DNA from: Vibrio fluminensis
GTDB taxonomy: Bacteria > Pseudomonadota > Gammaproteobacteria > Enterobacterales > Vibrionaceae
Assembly: GCF_015278125.1 (NCBI RefSeq)
Contig: NZ_JADILO010000031.1
Span: 1 to 53,625 of the forward strand
Direction of reading: 5' to 3'
Length of the DNA: 53,625 nucleotides
This document shows positions 8,163-15,716 of this stretch, piece after piece (within the stretch, counting starts at the first letter, position 1; each line of letters starts with the position of its first letter). Made by a program: the position numbers and the translations under genes. Under the pieces are notes generated by a model, which saw nothing but the letters and a program-made list of their open reading frames with translations, searched no databases and had not been told where the DNA came from.

Positions 8163-9254
8163 CTATTTGGGAATCACTTGTAAAATGTTATCTACATATC
8201 GGCTACGCACTTGCCAGCTGTCACTAAAAACAATATCTGCTGAGCATTTTGGCTCGTAAGCGGCATGAACCAGTGCTTCACTCATTTCTCGCGCATTTTC
8301 TACAATGTTGACGTATTTAGAAAAACGTCCTGCAACATTGTGGTCTGTTGCAATAATGGGTGCACCTACGGCGAGGTACTCTAGTAAGGTCGCGTGCTTG
8401 GCTGCCGAGTAGTGTTTACTCGGAAGTGTGGGCAATATACTTGCCTGCCAATGCTGGCTATAGCGGGGTAGGGTTTGGTGATTTTTGGGGCCAAGATAAT
8501 ACACATTGTCTAACTTTGGCAAAGGGTAGAACGGTAGACTGTTGTAACCGAGCACCACAAAGTTCCAGTGAGGTAAGTGAAGTGCAACTATCATCAACAA
8601 TTGATAGTCCACGCTGTTATCTAAATTGCCGTAGAACCCCGCTGTAGGCCTGCCATTATTGGGAAAGTCGCTAGCTCTATCTGCGGGGCGACAAAAGAGT
8701 TTGAGGTCTACGCCTTGTTGTAACAGATACGTTTTGTTGGCTGGAAATCGAGAGCAAATATCATCACTCGTTCCGAAAATAACATCACTATGGTTAATCA
8801 GATATTGCTCTTGCTTTTCTGCAACGGGGTCGCTGCTCGGATGCTCTTTGTCACATAGATAGATGAGGGAAGAACTTTGCAGGTGCTCACAAATGTCAGC
8901 GGCTATAAACTCAGATGTCCATATAGTTGGATTGGTAATTTTTTTTGAGTCCAAGATAGGGCGCAGAGTGTCAAGAACTCGGTTCACTGTGGTATGTCGG
9001 TTGAGGTCAGTAAAATGCGAAGGGACGTGAGTTATCTCGATGCAGATATGCTGCGTGTGTCGGTTATGTGCTAGTCGATTCACAACATTTAAATGTTTGG
9101 TATCGGTCAAGCATGAAGACGACTGAATCTCTGAATCTATGTAGTCCAGGCACACCCAAATTACTTGGTTTATGCTCTTTAGGCTTTCTACTATTTGAAG
9201 AAGATTATGGGATATATCTCTTTTACTATCAATGAACAGAACTAAGTCACGCAT
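8163..9254 (-). CDS. Glycosyltransferase, TuaH/GT4-like
   Basis: The protein has 363 residues with the two-lobed layout of GT-B glycosyltransferases and no membrane segment. The C-terminal lobe shows GFYGNLDNSVDYQLL, then a NVYYLGPKNHQTLPRYSQHW stretch, and LLEYLAVGAPIIAT. This last motif is the region in GT4 enzymes that holds the nucleotide sugar, and the pattern is like TuaH-type polysaccharide transferases. The donor and acceptor cannot be told. The ATG follows directly on the stop of a 70-codon gene, and the Shine-Dalgarno GGAGGA lies inside the end of that gene. The pair should therefore be translationally coupled. No other polysaccharide genes are nearby, so this is a two-gene unit. 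Confidence 0.82.
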   Translation of the reverse strand: MRDLVLFIDSKRDISHNLLQIVESLKSINQVIWVCLDYIDSEIQSSSCLTDTKHLNVVNRLAHNRHTQHICIEITHVPSHFTDLNRHTTVNRVLDTLRPILDSKKITNPTIWTSEFIAADICEHLQSSSLIYLCDKEHPSSDPVAEKQEQYLINHSDVIFGTSDDICSRFPANKTYLLQQGVDLKLFCRPADRASDFPNNGRPTAGFYGNLDNSVDYQLLMIVALHLPHWNFVVLGYNSLPFYPLPKLDNVYYLGPKNHQTLPRYSQHWQASILPTLPSKHYSAAKHATLLEYLAVGAPIIATDHNVAGRFSKYVNIVENAREMSEALVHAAYEPKCSADIVFSDSWQVRSRYVDNILQVIPK

Positions 9255-9467
9255 CTATAGTCCTCCAATAATCACAGCCAAAGGCGACACACTGCATGCA
9301 GTAGAGAACAGAGAGTTATTTTGAATAACTTTACGTCGGATACGTTTGCTTCTATTGATCATTGGAGCTGGTAACACGTTCCCGTAGCCGTACAATAGCT
9401 CGATTCTGAGTGTATTTTTACTTGTTTGGTTACGATGAGTGATAAGTTGCGCTGCTTGTGCTGACAT
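9255..9467 (-). CDS. Small protein (70 aa) coupled to the glycosyltransferase; unknown function
   Basis: The start has an excellent ribosome site (AAGGAGG, 4 bases before ATG). The stop codon touches the ATG of the glycosyltransferase. Both facts argue for a real gene. The product is basic (RSKRIRRKVIQNN in the middle) and has no signal peptide. It ends in a hydrophobic stretch, SPLAVIIGGL. The last codons supply the Shine-Dalgarno for the downstream gene, so it might act partly as a leader whose translation opens the next start. I recognise no family. Confidence 0.65.
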   Translation of the reverse strand: MSAQAAQLITHRNQTSKNTLRIELLYGYGNVLPAPMINRSKRIRRKVIQNNSLFSTACSVSPLAVIIGGL

Positions 9468-9670
9468 ACTCCCTCCTTCATATGTCTACTGGGCCTAATT
9501 TGGAAATAGCACCTCATAACACTATCTATTTCATTTTCTATGCCATTTAAAAATAGCTAATAATTTCAATGTAATGAGTTTAATTTATGCAACACTATTA
9601 TTATTGATAAAGCTGTTTCTCGTTTTGAGAATCAAATTGGAGGCTTTATTTACTAAATTGCGTCTTGAAT

Positions 9671-10651
9671 TTAACGACTGACTGTCTTGCCACATCGCTG
9701 AAACAGATTTTGCCAGTAACTGATATGTGTCAACGTTGCTTGACGAAACTCCTTGTGTACGGCTCTAATCGGATAAGAGTAGGCCGGATGGGCATTTTCT
9801 AACAAGGTGATATACGGCTGAAGGTTAAAGTAGTGAGCGTCAATACGAGCCAGATAAGGTTGAATCTGTTCAATATAGACGTGGTTGAACACATTGTTAA
9901 GATAGCGGAAGCGGGTCGTATCACGTCCCGGTTGGCAAATAACTTTGTCATCATACTGTTTTAGTTGCTCAGTAATTATGTCCAACTTTTCTATGGTATT
10001 GACCATTGAAAACCAAAGTTCTCCCAACAAATTGTTTTTTTCGAGTACTTCCTGATAAGAGGCTAAATTCAATCCATCGATGATAGTTTCGCGCTCATAA
10101 GCGATTTTCAGGGTATGGAGGCTTCGTAATAGCTCGCTATTAGTGACTTGGTTGTCTATCTCTAACCAACGATTACTGGTGAGTTGAGCGCGCATCGCTT
10201 CACTGGTAAAGAGCAAGTTGCCAAAATAGAGTGGTAACTGAGTTTGCTTTGTCGCGTAGATTGTCGCTAATGTCTCTTTTAATTCCGCGGATATTTGATC
10301 ATTGGCGATACATTGCTGTAGTCCTGAAGACAAGTCGAGTTGGAAGTCAAATTCACGAAATTGGTCCTGCACTTTACCAAGCACCGAGTTTCGCTCCGCG
10401 ATGATGTTGAACAAACCACATTTTCTTAATTCATAACTATCGAGCAGACCGATGGTTACGGGCTCTATTGTTAGAGTGAGTGAACTTTTATCGGGCAATT
10501 GAGAGATCTGATTACCTGGAAGGCTAAAAGGTTCTTCATCCTGAACATTTGCGATTCGTTCAATGTAGTCTTCAAACATGTTATCAACCGGATGTTGGTT
10601 GAAGTCGCATCCACTGAGAGCCCCAAATAACAGCAATAAGTAATATCTCAT
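9671..10651 (-). CDS. DUF3080 family lipoprotein
   Basis: The chosen ATG gives MRYYLLLLFGALSGCDF, a lipoprotein signal with lipobox LSGC. The upstream in-frame TTG at 10657 adds only two residues. The mature protein of about 310 residues is mostly alpha-helical, without membrane segments. It has conserved-looking stretches such as RKCGLFNIIAERNSVLGK and PYLARIDAHYFNLQPYI that match my memory of DUF3080 proteins of Vibrio and relatives. Function is unknown. It is transcribed in the same direction as norM upstream, but a strong terminator separates them. Confidence 0.75.
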   Translation of the reverse strand: MRYYLLLLFGALSGCDFNQHPVDNMFEDYIERIANVQDEEPFSLPGNQISQLPDKSSLTLTIEPVTIGLLDSYELRKCGLFNIIAERNSVLGKVQDQFREFDFQLDLSSGLQQCIANDQISAELKETLATIYATKQTQLPLYFGNLLFTSEAMRAQLTSNRWLEIDNQVTNSELLRSLHTLKIAYERETIIDGLNLASYQEVLEKNNLLGELWFSMVNTIEKLDIITEQLKQYDDKVICQPGRDTTRFRYLNNVFNHVYIEQIQPYLARIDAHYFNLQPYITLLENAHPAYSYPIRAVHKEFRQATLTHISYWQNLFQRCGKTVSR

Positions 10652-10713
10652 ATCCAACTAGGTTTAAATTGACCATCCTCTTGAAAGTTATAAACAAGTA
10701 TACGCAACAGGTA

Positions 10714-10741
10714 CAAAAAAGGTCAGCAGTGCTGACCTTTT
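10714..10741 (-). terminator. Intrinsic terminator of norM
   Basis: An 11-bp stem (AAAAGGTCAGC / GCTGACCTTTT) with a 3-base loop runs into TTTTTT on the minus strand. It lies 23 bases after the norM stop. Confidence 0.88.
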
Positions 10742-10763
10742 AAGAGTTTTCTCTAAGATAAAA

Positions 10764-12134
10764 CTATCGCTCTAGTGAACTCAACTGAAACTCAGCTGGT
10801 TGTTTATGCATCCAGCTTAAACGAGTGCACAGCATGATTGCGGCAGCGGTTAATCCAGTTAAGAAACCATACCAAAAGCCGTGCACGCCTAGTGGTTCAA
10901 CAATCCAATCAGTCATCCCTAAGATATAGCCACTTGGCAAACCAATGATCCAATAAGCAATGAATGTACGTTTAAAGATTGCAGCCATATCTTTATAGCC
11001 ACGTAGTGCAGCTGCCCCAACGACTTGCAGTGCGTCAGTACATTGGTAAATTGCCGCAAGTAGTAGCAGTTGTAATGCGATGTTGATTACTTCGGTATTG
11101 TCGGTGTATAGCTCAGCAATATGCTGACGCATCACAATGGTAAACACTGCGGTAATAAGCGCCATGCCAAGTGCTACAAAAAGTCCCACGCGAGAGGCGA
11201 CACGTGCTTTATCAATATCATGCTCACCCAAGCGATAGCCAACGCGAATACTGGTTGCGACCCCAATACTCATTGGTAACATAAATACCAATGATGAGAA
11301 GTTAATTGCAATCTGGTGTGCGGCAACAATCATAGGGCCAAGAGGTGCGATCAGGAGCGCCACTACTGCAAACAGAGTTACTTCAAAAAACAGAGCAGCC
11401 GCAACAGGGAAACCAAGCTTAAACAAGCGAATCTGTGCTTTCAACTCTGGTTTATGGAAGGTAGCAAATAACTTTACGTAAGCAACCCGTTTTGCGGTGA
11501 GCACATAGAGCAGCATCATACTGAACATTAGCCAATAGACGATAGCCGTTGCCACGCCACAGCCAACGCCACCTAATGCAGGTGCGCCAAACTTACCGTA
11601 TACAAAAATCCAGTTGAGCGGGATGTTACATAGCAGACCGATAAAACCGATAAACATGGCAGGTTTAGTCAATGATAAACCATCGGTAAAACAGCGGAGA
11701 GCTTGGAACAGTAAATATGCAGGCACAGCAAACATAACGGCGTTCATATAGCCGATGGTTTTATTACCCATGGTTGGCTCAACATCCATCATTTGTAGGA
11801 TGTACTGAGTTTGGAAAAATACCCCAATAATTGGTATTGAGATTAACAAAGCCATGCAAATGCCTTGTTGCACCTCATAAGGAATACTTTGGTACTTGCC
11901 AGAGCCATTTAGCTGAGCAACAACAGGAACAAGCGCCATTAACAAGCCAACACCAAAAAGAATAGATGGCAGCCAAATGCTTGATGCGATAGAAACCGCT
12001 GCCATATCGGTTGCGCTTACGCCACCCGCCATAACAGTATCAACAAAACTCATGCCCGTTTGCGCGACGGAAGCGATCAACACGGGGGTCGCCAACTTAA
12101 TTAAAGTATTGGCTTCTTGTTTGTAACGATGCAC
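10764..12134 (-). CDS. norM: MATE multidrug/sodium antiporter NorM
   Basis: The product is a 12-helix MATE efflux pump that exports cationic drugs and dyes (fluoroquinolones, ethidium) in exchange for Na+ or H+. The GTG at 12134 gives MHRYKQEANTLIKLATP, which matches the N terminus of Vibrio NorM and has GGAG 9 bases upstream. The in-frame TTG at 12149 lacks a ribosome site. Total length is 456 residues, as in V. parahaemolyticus NorM. The essential TM1 acid is present (FVDTVMAGG, Asp32), as are the FEVTLFAVVALL glutamate in TM7 and the QCTDALQV aspartate in TM10, all linked to ion and drug coupling in NorM. It is divergent from ribE, an arrangement I recall from other vibrios. Confidence 0.95.
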   Translation of the reverse strand: MHRYKQEANTLIKLATPVLIASVAQTGMSFVDTVMAGGVSATDMAAVSIASSIWLPSILFGVGLLMALVPVVAQLNGSGKYQSIPYEVQQGICMALLISIPIIGVFFQTQYILQMMDVEPTMGNKTIGYMNAVMFAVPAYLLFQALRCFTDGLSLTKPAMFIGFIGLLCNIPLNWIFVYGKFGAPALGGVGCGVATAIVYWLMFSMMLLYVLTAKRVAYVKLFATFHKPELKAQIRLFKLGFPVAAALFFEVTLFAVVALLIAPLGPMIVAAHQIAINFSSLVFMLPMSIGVATSIRVGYRLGEHDIDKARVASRVGLFVALGMALITAVFTIVMRQHIAELYTDNTEVINIALQLLLLAAIYQCTDALQVVGAAALRGYKDMAAIFKRTFIAYWIIGLPSGYILGMTDWIVEPLGVHGFWYGFLTGLTAAAIMLCTRLSWMHKQPAEFQLSSLER

Positions 12135-12262
12135 GAAAAGGAACTCCAAAAAGGGAAAAGTACAACTATTTCTTTCATCAGTAGGAGCGAAAGACAGCGC
12201 ATTATACAGAAACTATTCGAATCGTCTGTTATTTTGAGCTAGTTTAGGCGTAGTTCAGTATA

Positions 12263-12294
12263 TATACCCAACTAGCTTGAGTTGCTTGGGTATA
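12263..12294. repeat. Short palindromic Vibrio-type intergenic repeat
   Basis: TATACCCAA (12263-12271) and TTGGGTATA (12286-12294) are a perfect 9-bp inverted pair around 14 bases, placed 26 bases before the ribE start. Elements beginning TATACCCAA are a common intergenic repeat in Vibrio genomes. A degraded relative appears at about 39540 (TTATACCCATGTGACCTCA). Confidence 0.6.
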
Positions 12295-12320
12295 ACTAGA
12301 AATAGACAAGAGGAGAAGCC

Positions 12321-12935
12321 ATGTTTACTGGGATTGTTGCTGGAATGGCAAAAGTCGTATCGATTGAGAAAAAGCAGAATTTCCAAACTCATGTGGTCGA
12401 ACTTGAAGGCACGCTTGGTGAGAATTTGGCTATTGGTGCTTCGGTTGCCCACAATGGTTGTTGCTTAACCGTGACGAAAATCGAAAGCAATAAAGTCAGC
12501 TTCGATCTAATGCAAGAGACGCTTCGTTTAACTAACTTGGGTCGCCTAGTGGAAGGTGATTTTGTCAATATCGAGCGAGCTGCGAAGTTTGGTGACGAAA
12601 TCGGAGGACACAATATGTCTGGGCATATTGCTCTGATGGCCAAAGTGCACCAAGTGATTGCGACAGAAAATAACCGTACCATTTGGTTTGAACTACCAGA
12701 AGAAGCGATGAAGTATGTGTTAGCTAAAGGCTACATTGGTTTAGATGGCTGTTCGCTAACGATAGGTGAGGTTAAAGACAACCGTTTCAATGTACATTTA
12801 ATACCAGAGACACTGCAACGAACTCTATTTGGTGAGCGAAAGGCGGGTGATCTTATTAACGTTGAGTTTGATCCACAAACTCAGGCAATCGTTGATACCG
12901 TTGAGCGAGTTCTAGCCGCAAAAAACCTTGCATAG
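12321..12935 (+). CDS. ribE: Riboflavin synthase alpha chain
   Basis: It catalyses dismutation of two 6,7-dimethyl-8-ribityllumazine molecules to riboflavin, the last step of vitamin B2 synthesis in the cytoplasm. The N terminus MFTGIV is diagnostic and part of the active site. The protein is an internal duplication of two lumazine-binding folds. The halves carry the matching motifs GCCLTV with GGHNMSGHI, and GCSLTIGEV with HLIPETLQRT. Length (204 aa) is typical. A strong GAGGAGAAG site precedes the ATG. No FMN riboswitch is seen in the 170-base upstream region, so this copy is probably constitutive. Confidence 0.96.
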   Translation: MFTGIVAGMAKVVSIEKKQNFQTHVVELEGTLGENLAIGASVAHNGCCLTVTKIESNKVSFDLMQETLRLTNLGRLVEGDFVNIERAAKFGDEIGGHNMSGHIALMAKVHQVIATENNRTIWFELPEEAMKYVLAKGYIGLDGCSLTIGEVKDNRFNVHLIPETLQRTLFGERKAGDLINVEFDPQTQAIVDTVERVLAAKNLA

Positions 12936-12967
12936 TTAGAGCACTAACTTGCAATACAGTACCAATA

Positions 12968-12991
12968 AAAAGAGCGTTCTTACGCTCTTTT
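12968..12991 (+). terminator. Intrinsic terminator of ribE
   Basis: A perfect 9-bp stem (AAAAGAGCG / CGCTCTTTT) with loop TTCTTA is followed by ACTTTAA. It also lies at the 3' side of the convergent CPXCG gene. Confidence 0.8.
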
Positions 12992-13005
12992 ACTTTAAGA
13001 ACAAA

Positions 13006-13209
13006 CTAAAAAATTTGTTCGTCATCCGCATCGATTGTTAACTCGATGGTGTCCATCTGCTCGTTAACCACCATATTGAAATGTATGGCGTTACAGCAAG
13101 CGGGGCAATCATCATAAAAATTTTGATCACCATTAGATGCGTCGAGGGTAATGCCGATGGAGTGCCCACAATGAGGGCAAGAAACCATTTTATCCTTAAA
13201 ATTACGCAT
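13006..13209 (-). CDS. CPXCG motif-containing cysteine-rich small protein
   Basis: This 67-residue protein has two Cys pairs (SCPHCGHS near the N terminus and DCPACCNAI in the middle), typical of a small zinc ribbon. The C-terminal tail is acidic (TIELTIDADDEQIF). It fits the family of Cys-rich CPXCG proteins widespread in gamma-proteobacteria. Function is not known. It is convergent with ribE and ends close to that gene's terminator. Confidence 0.85.
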   Translation of the reverse strand: MRNFKDKMVSCPHCGHSIGITLDASNGDQNFYDDCPACCNAIHFNMVVNEQMDTIELTIDADDEQIF

Positions 13210-13439
13210 AGACTTTTACCTCGTTTACTACTGTGTGCGACAACCGCAATATAACGTCACTCAAGTAAATATTAGGGGTATAAGTTACTAATGGTTGTAA
13301 ATTAAGTACAAAGTTTGATTAAAAACCAAATTTCAATTAAACAAAGCGCAACAAAGACAAAAATCAATGTCTGCCATCTCATTATCACGCGAATTCTTAC
13401 CGTTTTCCTTTCAAATCATGCGGCTACTGTAAGAAATTA

Positions 13440-14306
13440 TTAGTAAGCTTGGATTCTTTCTATTAACTGTTGGGCTTCATCCAAATAGTGGCCGCCAAAC
13501 AGATTATAGTGATTTAATATGTGGTATAGGTTGTATATGTGTTTGCGATCGCTATAGCCTAAATCTAATGGTGCGATACTTTCATAACCTTGGTAGAACT
13601 CTGGTTGAAAACCGCCAAAAAGTTCGGTCATTGCAATATCACATTCTCGATCGCCCCAATAGCAAGATGGGTCGTAACAAATAGGTCCAAACGCCGTATT
13701 AGCGACGTTACCATGCCATAAATCACCATGCAGTAGCGAAGGGCGTGGTTGATGGGAAGTCAGTAAATCTTGAACCAAATGGATAAAGTCTGTGATATCC
13801 ACCAGCGTTACGCCTTTCTCTTTGATCAGTTGCAACTGCCAGCCAATTCTTTGTTCAGCAAAGAATCGTGCCCATTTTCTATCCCAATGGTTAGGTTGAA
13901 TGGTATTGCCAATGAAATTATCCTGATCAAAACCAAACTCCTTTTGCTCTCCCCATTGATGCAACTCTGCTAATTGACGCCCGAAAGTATAACTTGCGTC
14001 ACTGCTTTCGAGTGGCTTGGTTGATAGATAGTTGAGGATCAAAAATGAATTGTGCTTTGAGTGTCCAATGTCCACCAGTTCTGGAACGTATATTGTGCGT
14101 GTTGCACGTAACGTGCGAATGTTGTCTGATTCAATCTCAAAGTTGGGCAAAAAGTCTCGGCTGTTTATTTTGACAAAATAGCGTTGCTCACCGTCGCTAA
14201 TCATGTAGCTTTCGCTAATGTCACCACCAGTGAGTTTGACTTTTTCTTTTATCACGAAAGAGAACATGAGTGTCTCTGACAATTGCTCTGATATCGCTTG
14301 CCACAT
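13440..14306 (-). CDS. Fructosamine kinase family protein (YniA-like)
   Basis: This 288-residue protein belongs to the aminoglycoside-phosphotransferase-like kinases that phosphorylate ketosamines formed by glycation, for later repair. The start MWQAISEQL has GAGGAG 7 bases upstream and matches the usual N terminus. The upstream in-frame ATG at 14342 does not. Visible motifs are GGDISESYMI (nucleotide-binding loop), RYFVKI (ATP-binding Lys), SLLHGDLWHGNV (catalytic Asp loop) and CYDPSCYWGDRECDIAM (metal-binding Asp), so all catalytic residues are present. The real substrate may be ribulosamine or erythrulosamine rather than fructosamine. It is a single gene. Confidence 0.9.
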   Translation of the reverse strand: MWQAISEQLSETLMFSFVIKEKVKLTGGDISESYMISDGEQRYFVKINSRDFLPNFEIESDNIRTLRATRTIYVPELVDIGHSKHNSFLILNYLSTKPLESSDASYTFGRQLAELHQWGEQKEFGFDQDNFIGNTIQPNHWDRKWARFFAEQRIGWQLQLIKEKGVTLVDITDFIHLVQDLLTSHQPRPSLLHGDLWHGNVANTAFGPICYDPSCYWGDRECDIAMTELFGGFQPEFYQGYESIAPLDLGYSDRKHIYNLYHILNHYNLFGGHYLDEAQQLIERIQAY

Positions 14307-14667
14307 AAACCAACTCCTCGCTTTGCCCATCGCTTGTTTCATTGTAGGAGATAGAACGGTTTAATTCCGACTCATACAGCAAAGAATTCAATCATTTGAC
14401 CGGGCTTGTTGGCTAAAATGCTAATTTTGTGACGCTAATCGTTGCTGGGTTGTAGCGTATGGGTTGGTAAAACGATGGGTAAAGCATTCCCAACCAATCA
14501 TTTTCACGCTAGGTAAATCAATTCTTAGATGGAGATCTGAACGTTTGTTAATTAAATTGTCGACTAGACGACAATAATCATGACTTTAGCGTGTAACTAT
14601 TGTTATTCGTTACTTAGATACTTTAGTATAGCGATTGCTAATAACACATTTGATTTTTGGAGAGAAA
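14307..14667. promoter_or_regulatory. Intergenic region with a palindromic candidate operator
   Basis: This spacer of about 360 bases separates two divergent genes and holds no gene. It contains ATTGTCG-N6-CGACAAT (14556-14575), a perfect 7-bp inverted repeat about 95 bases before the DUF3802 start, with AT-rich promoter-like sequence after it. The palindrome is a candidate regulator site for the DUF3802 gene. There is no hint of which protein binds it. Confidence 0.4.
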
Positions 14668-15012
14668 ATGGTTGTTGAGACAGAGGGATACTTGGCTCTA
14701 ATCGAGTATCTAGCATCCAATCTCGATGTTTTTTCTAATGAAGACGGCGATACAGGTGACGAGAGTATCGAAGATGTCGTGACCGATATGGTTGCATCAA
14801 ACATCATGGCGATATTTGAACAAAATCCTGAAATGCATTCTAGCGTCCGTTTTAAGTTACTCAAAGAAGCGGATTCTGTCGTTGCGGATTTAGGCGAAGT
14901 ACTGGCCGGAGTATGGGGGCGACATGCCACCAATGAACAAATTGCATTTCTTGATGAATATGTAGCGCTGGTTAAGAATTTATTTGATACCGCAGTGGCT
15001 AAATACGATTAG
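14668..15012 (+). CDS. DUF3802 family protein
   Basis: The ATG at 14668 follows GGAGAG and gives MVVETEGYLALIEYLASNL, which I recall as the typical DUF3802 start in Vibrio, Photobacterium and Shewanella. The in-frame ATG at 14635 lacks a ribosome site. The 114-residue protein is acidic, soluble and helical (GDESIEDVVTDMVASNIMA, then ADSVVADLGEVLAGVWG). The function is unknown. It is a single gene with a long upstream region, so it may have its own control. Confidence 0.82.
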   Translation: MVVETEGYLALIEYLASNLDVFSNEDGDTGDESIEDVVTDMVASNIMAIFEQNPEMHSSVRFKLLKEADSVVADLGEVLAGVWGRHATNEQIAFLDEYVALVKNLFDTAVAKYD

Positions 15013-15027
15013 TTCATTTCGAATCTA

Positions 15028-15540
15028 CTAAAGGCGAGTATCAACTCGCCTAATTTGCCAAAATACGCCCGCCCAATATGGATTGTCGACTCTAGAGATG
15101 ATCACGCCTTTTGAGGTAGAAGCATGCATAAACTGCTTGTTGCCCAAGTAAACGCCAACGTGTCTTGTTGTACGGGATGTTTTAAAGAAAAACAGATCGC
15201 CGACAATCGCATCTTTATAATCGACTTCATAACCTATTTTAGATTGTAGCGCCGTAGTTCTAGGCAAGTTCAACATCGCAGCCTCTTGATAAGCGAGTTG
15301 GACTAGTGCTGAACAATCAATACCATTTAATGAAGTGCCGCCTAACCGGTACGGAACGCCTTGCCAAGTATGGTAAAACCCCAAAAATGCGCTGCGTTGA
15401 TTCTGCTCTACCTTAGAGAGAGGTTTAGCGTAGTTGCTATCAGTGACGGAGGGTGAACTGCTGCATGCACTCAGTCCAAGCATCAATACTATAGGCATCA
15501 CGCTTTTACAGCAAAATGCGACAACTTCCTTATGATTCAT
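15028..15540 (-). CDS. nlpC: NlpC/P60 family lipoprotein peptidase
   Basis: A peptidoglycan endopeptidase of the NlpC/Spr type: these cysteine peptidases cut D-Glu-meso-DAP or cross-link bonds in the periplasm. The signal peptide ends in lipobox LSAC (Cys26), so the protein is lipid-anchored, and the linker after it is short. The catalytic set is intact: Cys in GIDCSALVQLAY, His in TRHVGVYLG, and a third polar residue in FMHASTS. Length 170 aa is usual for NlpC. It is convergent with the DUF3802 gene, and its stop lies within the shared hairpin region. Confidence 0.92.
   Translation of the reverse strand: MNHKEVVAFCCKSVMPIVLMLGLSACSSSPSVTDSNYAKPLSKVEQNQRSAFLGFYHTWQGVPYRLGGTSLNGIDCSALVQLAYQEAAMLNLPRTTALQSKIGYEVDYKDAIVGDLFFFKTSRTTRHVGVYLGNKQFMHASTSKGVIISRVDNPYWAGVFWQIRRVDTRL
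15032..15051 (+). terminator. Hairpin after DUF3802, overlapping the nlpC 3' end
   Basis: AGGCGAGT / ACTCGCCT with a 4-base loop, followed by TAATTT. A weak T-tract makes this a modest terminator call. It lies inside the last codons of nlpC. Confidence 0.45.
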
Positions 15541-15656
15541 ATCTTTGTTAGGCGCGGATTGTTTTATTCAAAGACTATGCAACTTAGAAACGCTGTGCAA
15601 GTAATACCTTTTAGGTTTTCAACATGAGACAAGTAAAACTGACGCTTGGTAGCAAG

Positions 15657-15687
15657 GAGCATAGAAGACTTAAGATCTTCTATGCTC
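15657..15687 (-). terminator. Hairpin downstream of the TRAP transporter operon
   Basis: A perfect 12-bp inverted repeat (GAGCATAGAAGA / TCTTCTATGCTC) encloses a 7-base loop 30 bases past the dctM stop. There is no T-run after it on the minus strand, so it may be an mRNA 3'-end protecting hairpin rather than a true intrinsic terminator. Confidence 0.4.
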
Positions 15688-15716
15688 GTGGTAGAACATG
15701 ATTTGTTGTGGGGGAT

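Noticed and set aside
10764..12149. NorM start at TTG 12149
   Set aside because: No Shine-Dalgarno precedes it, and the GTG at 12134 has GGAG upstream and matches the known NorM start.
12150..12320. Possible FMN riboswitch before ribE
   Set aside because: None of the conserved FMN-element segments were found. The region holds only a short palindromic repeat and a ribosome site.
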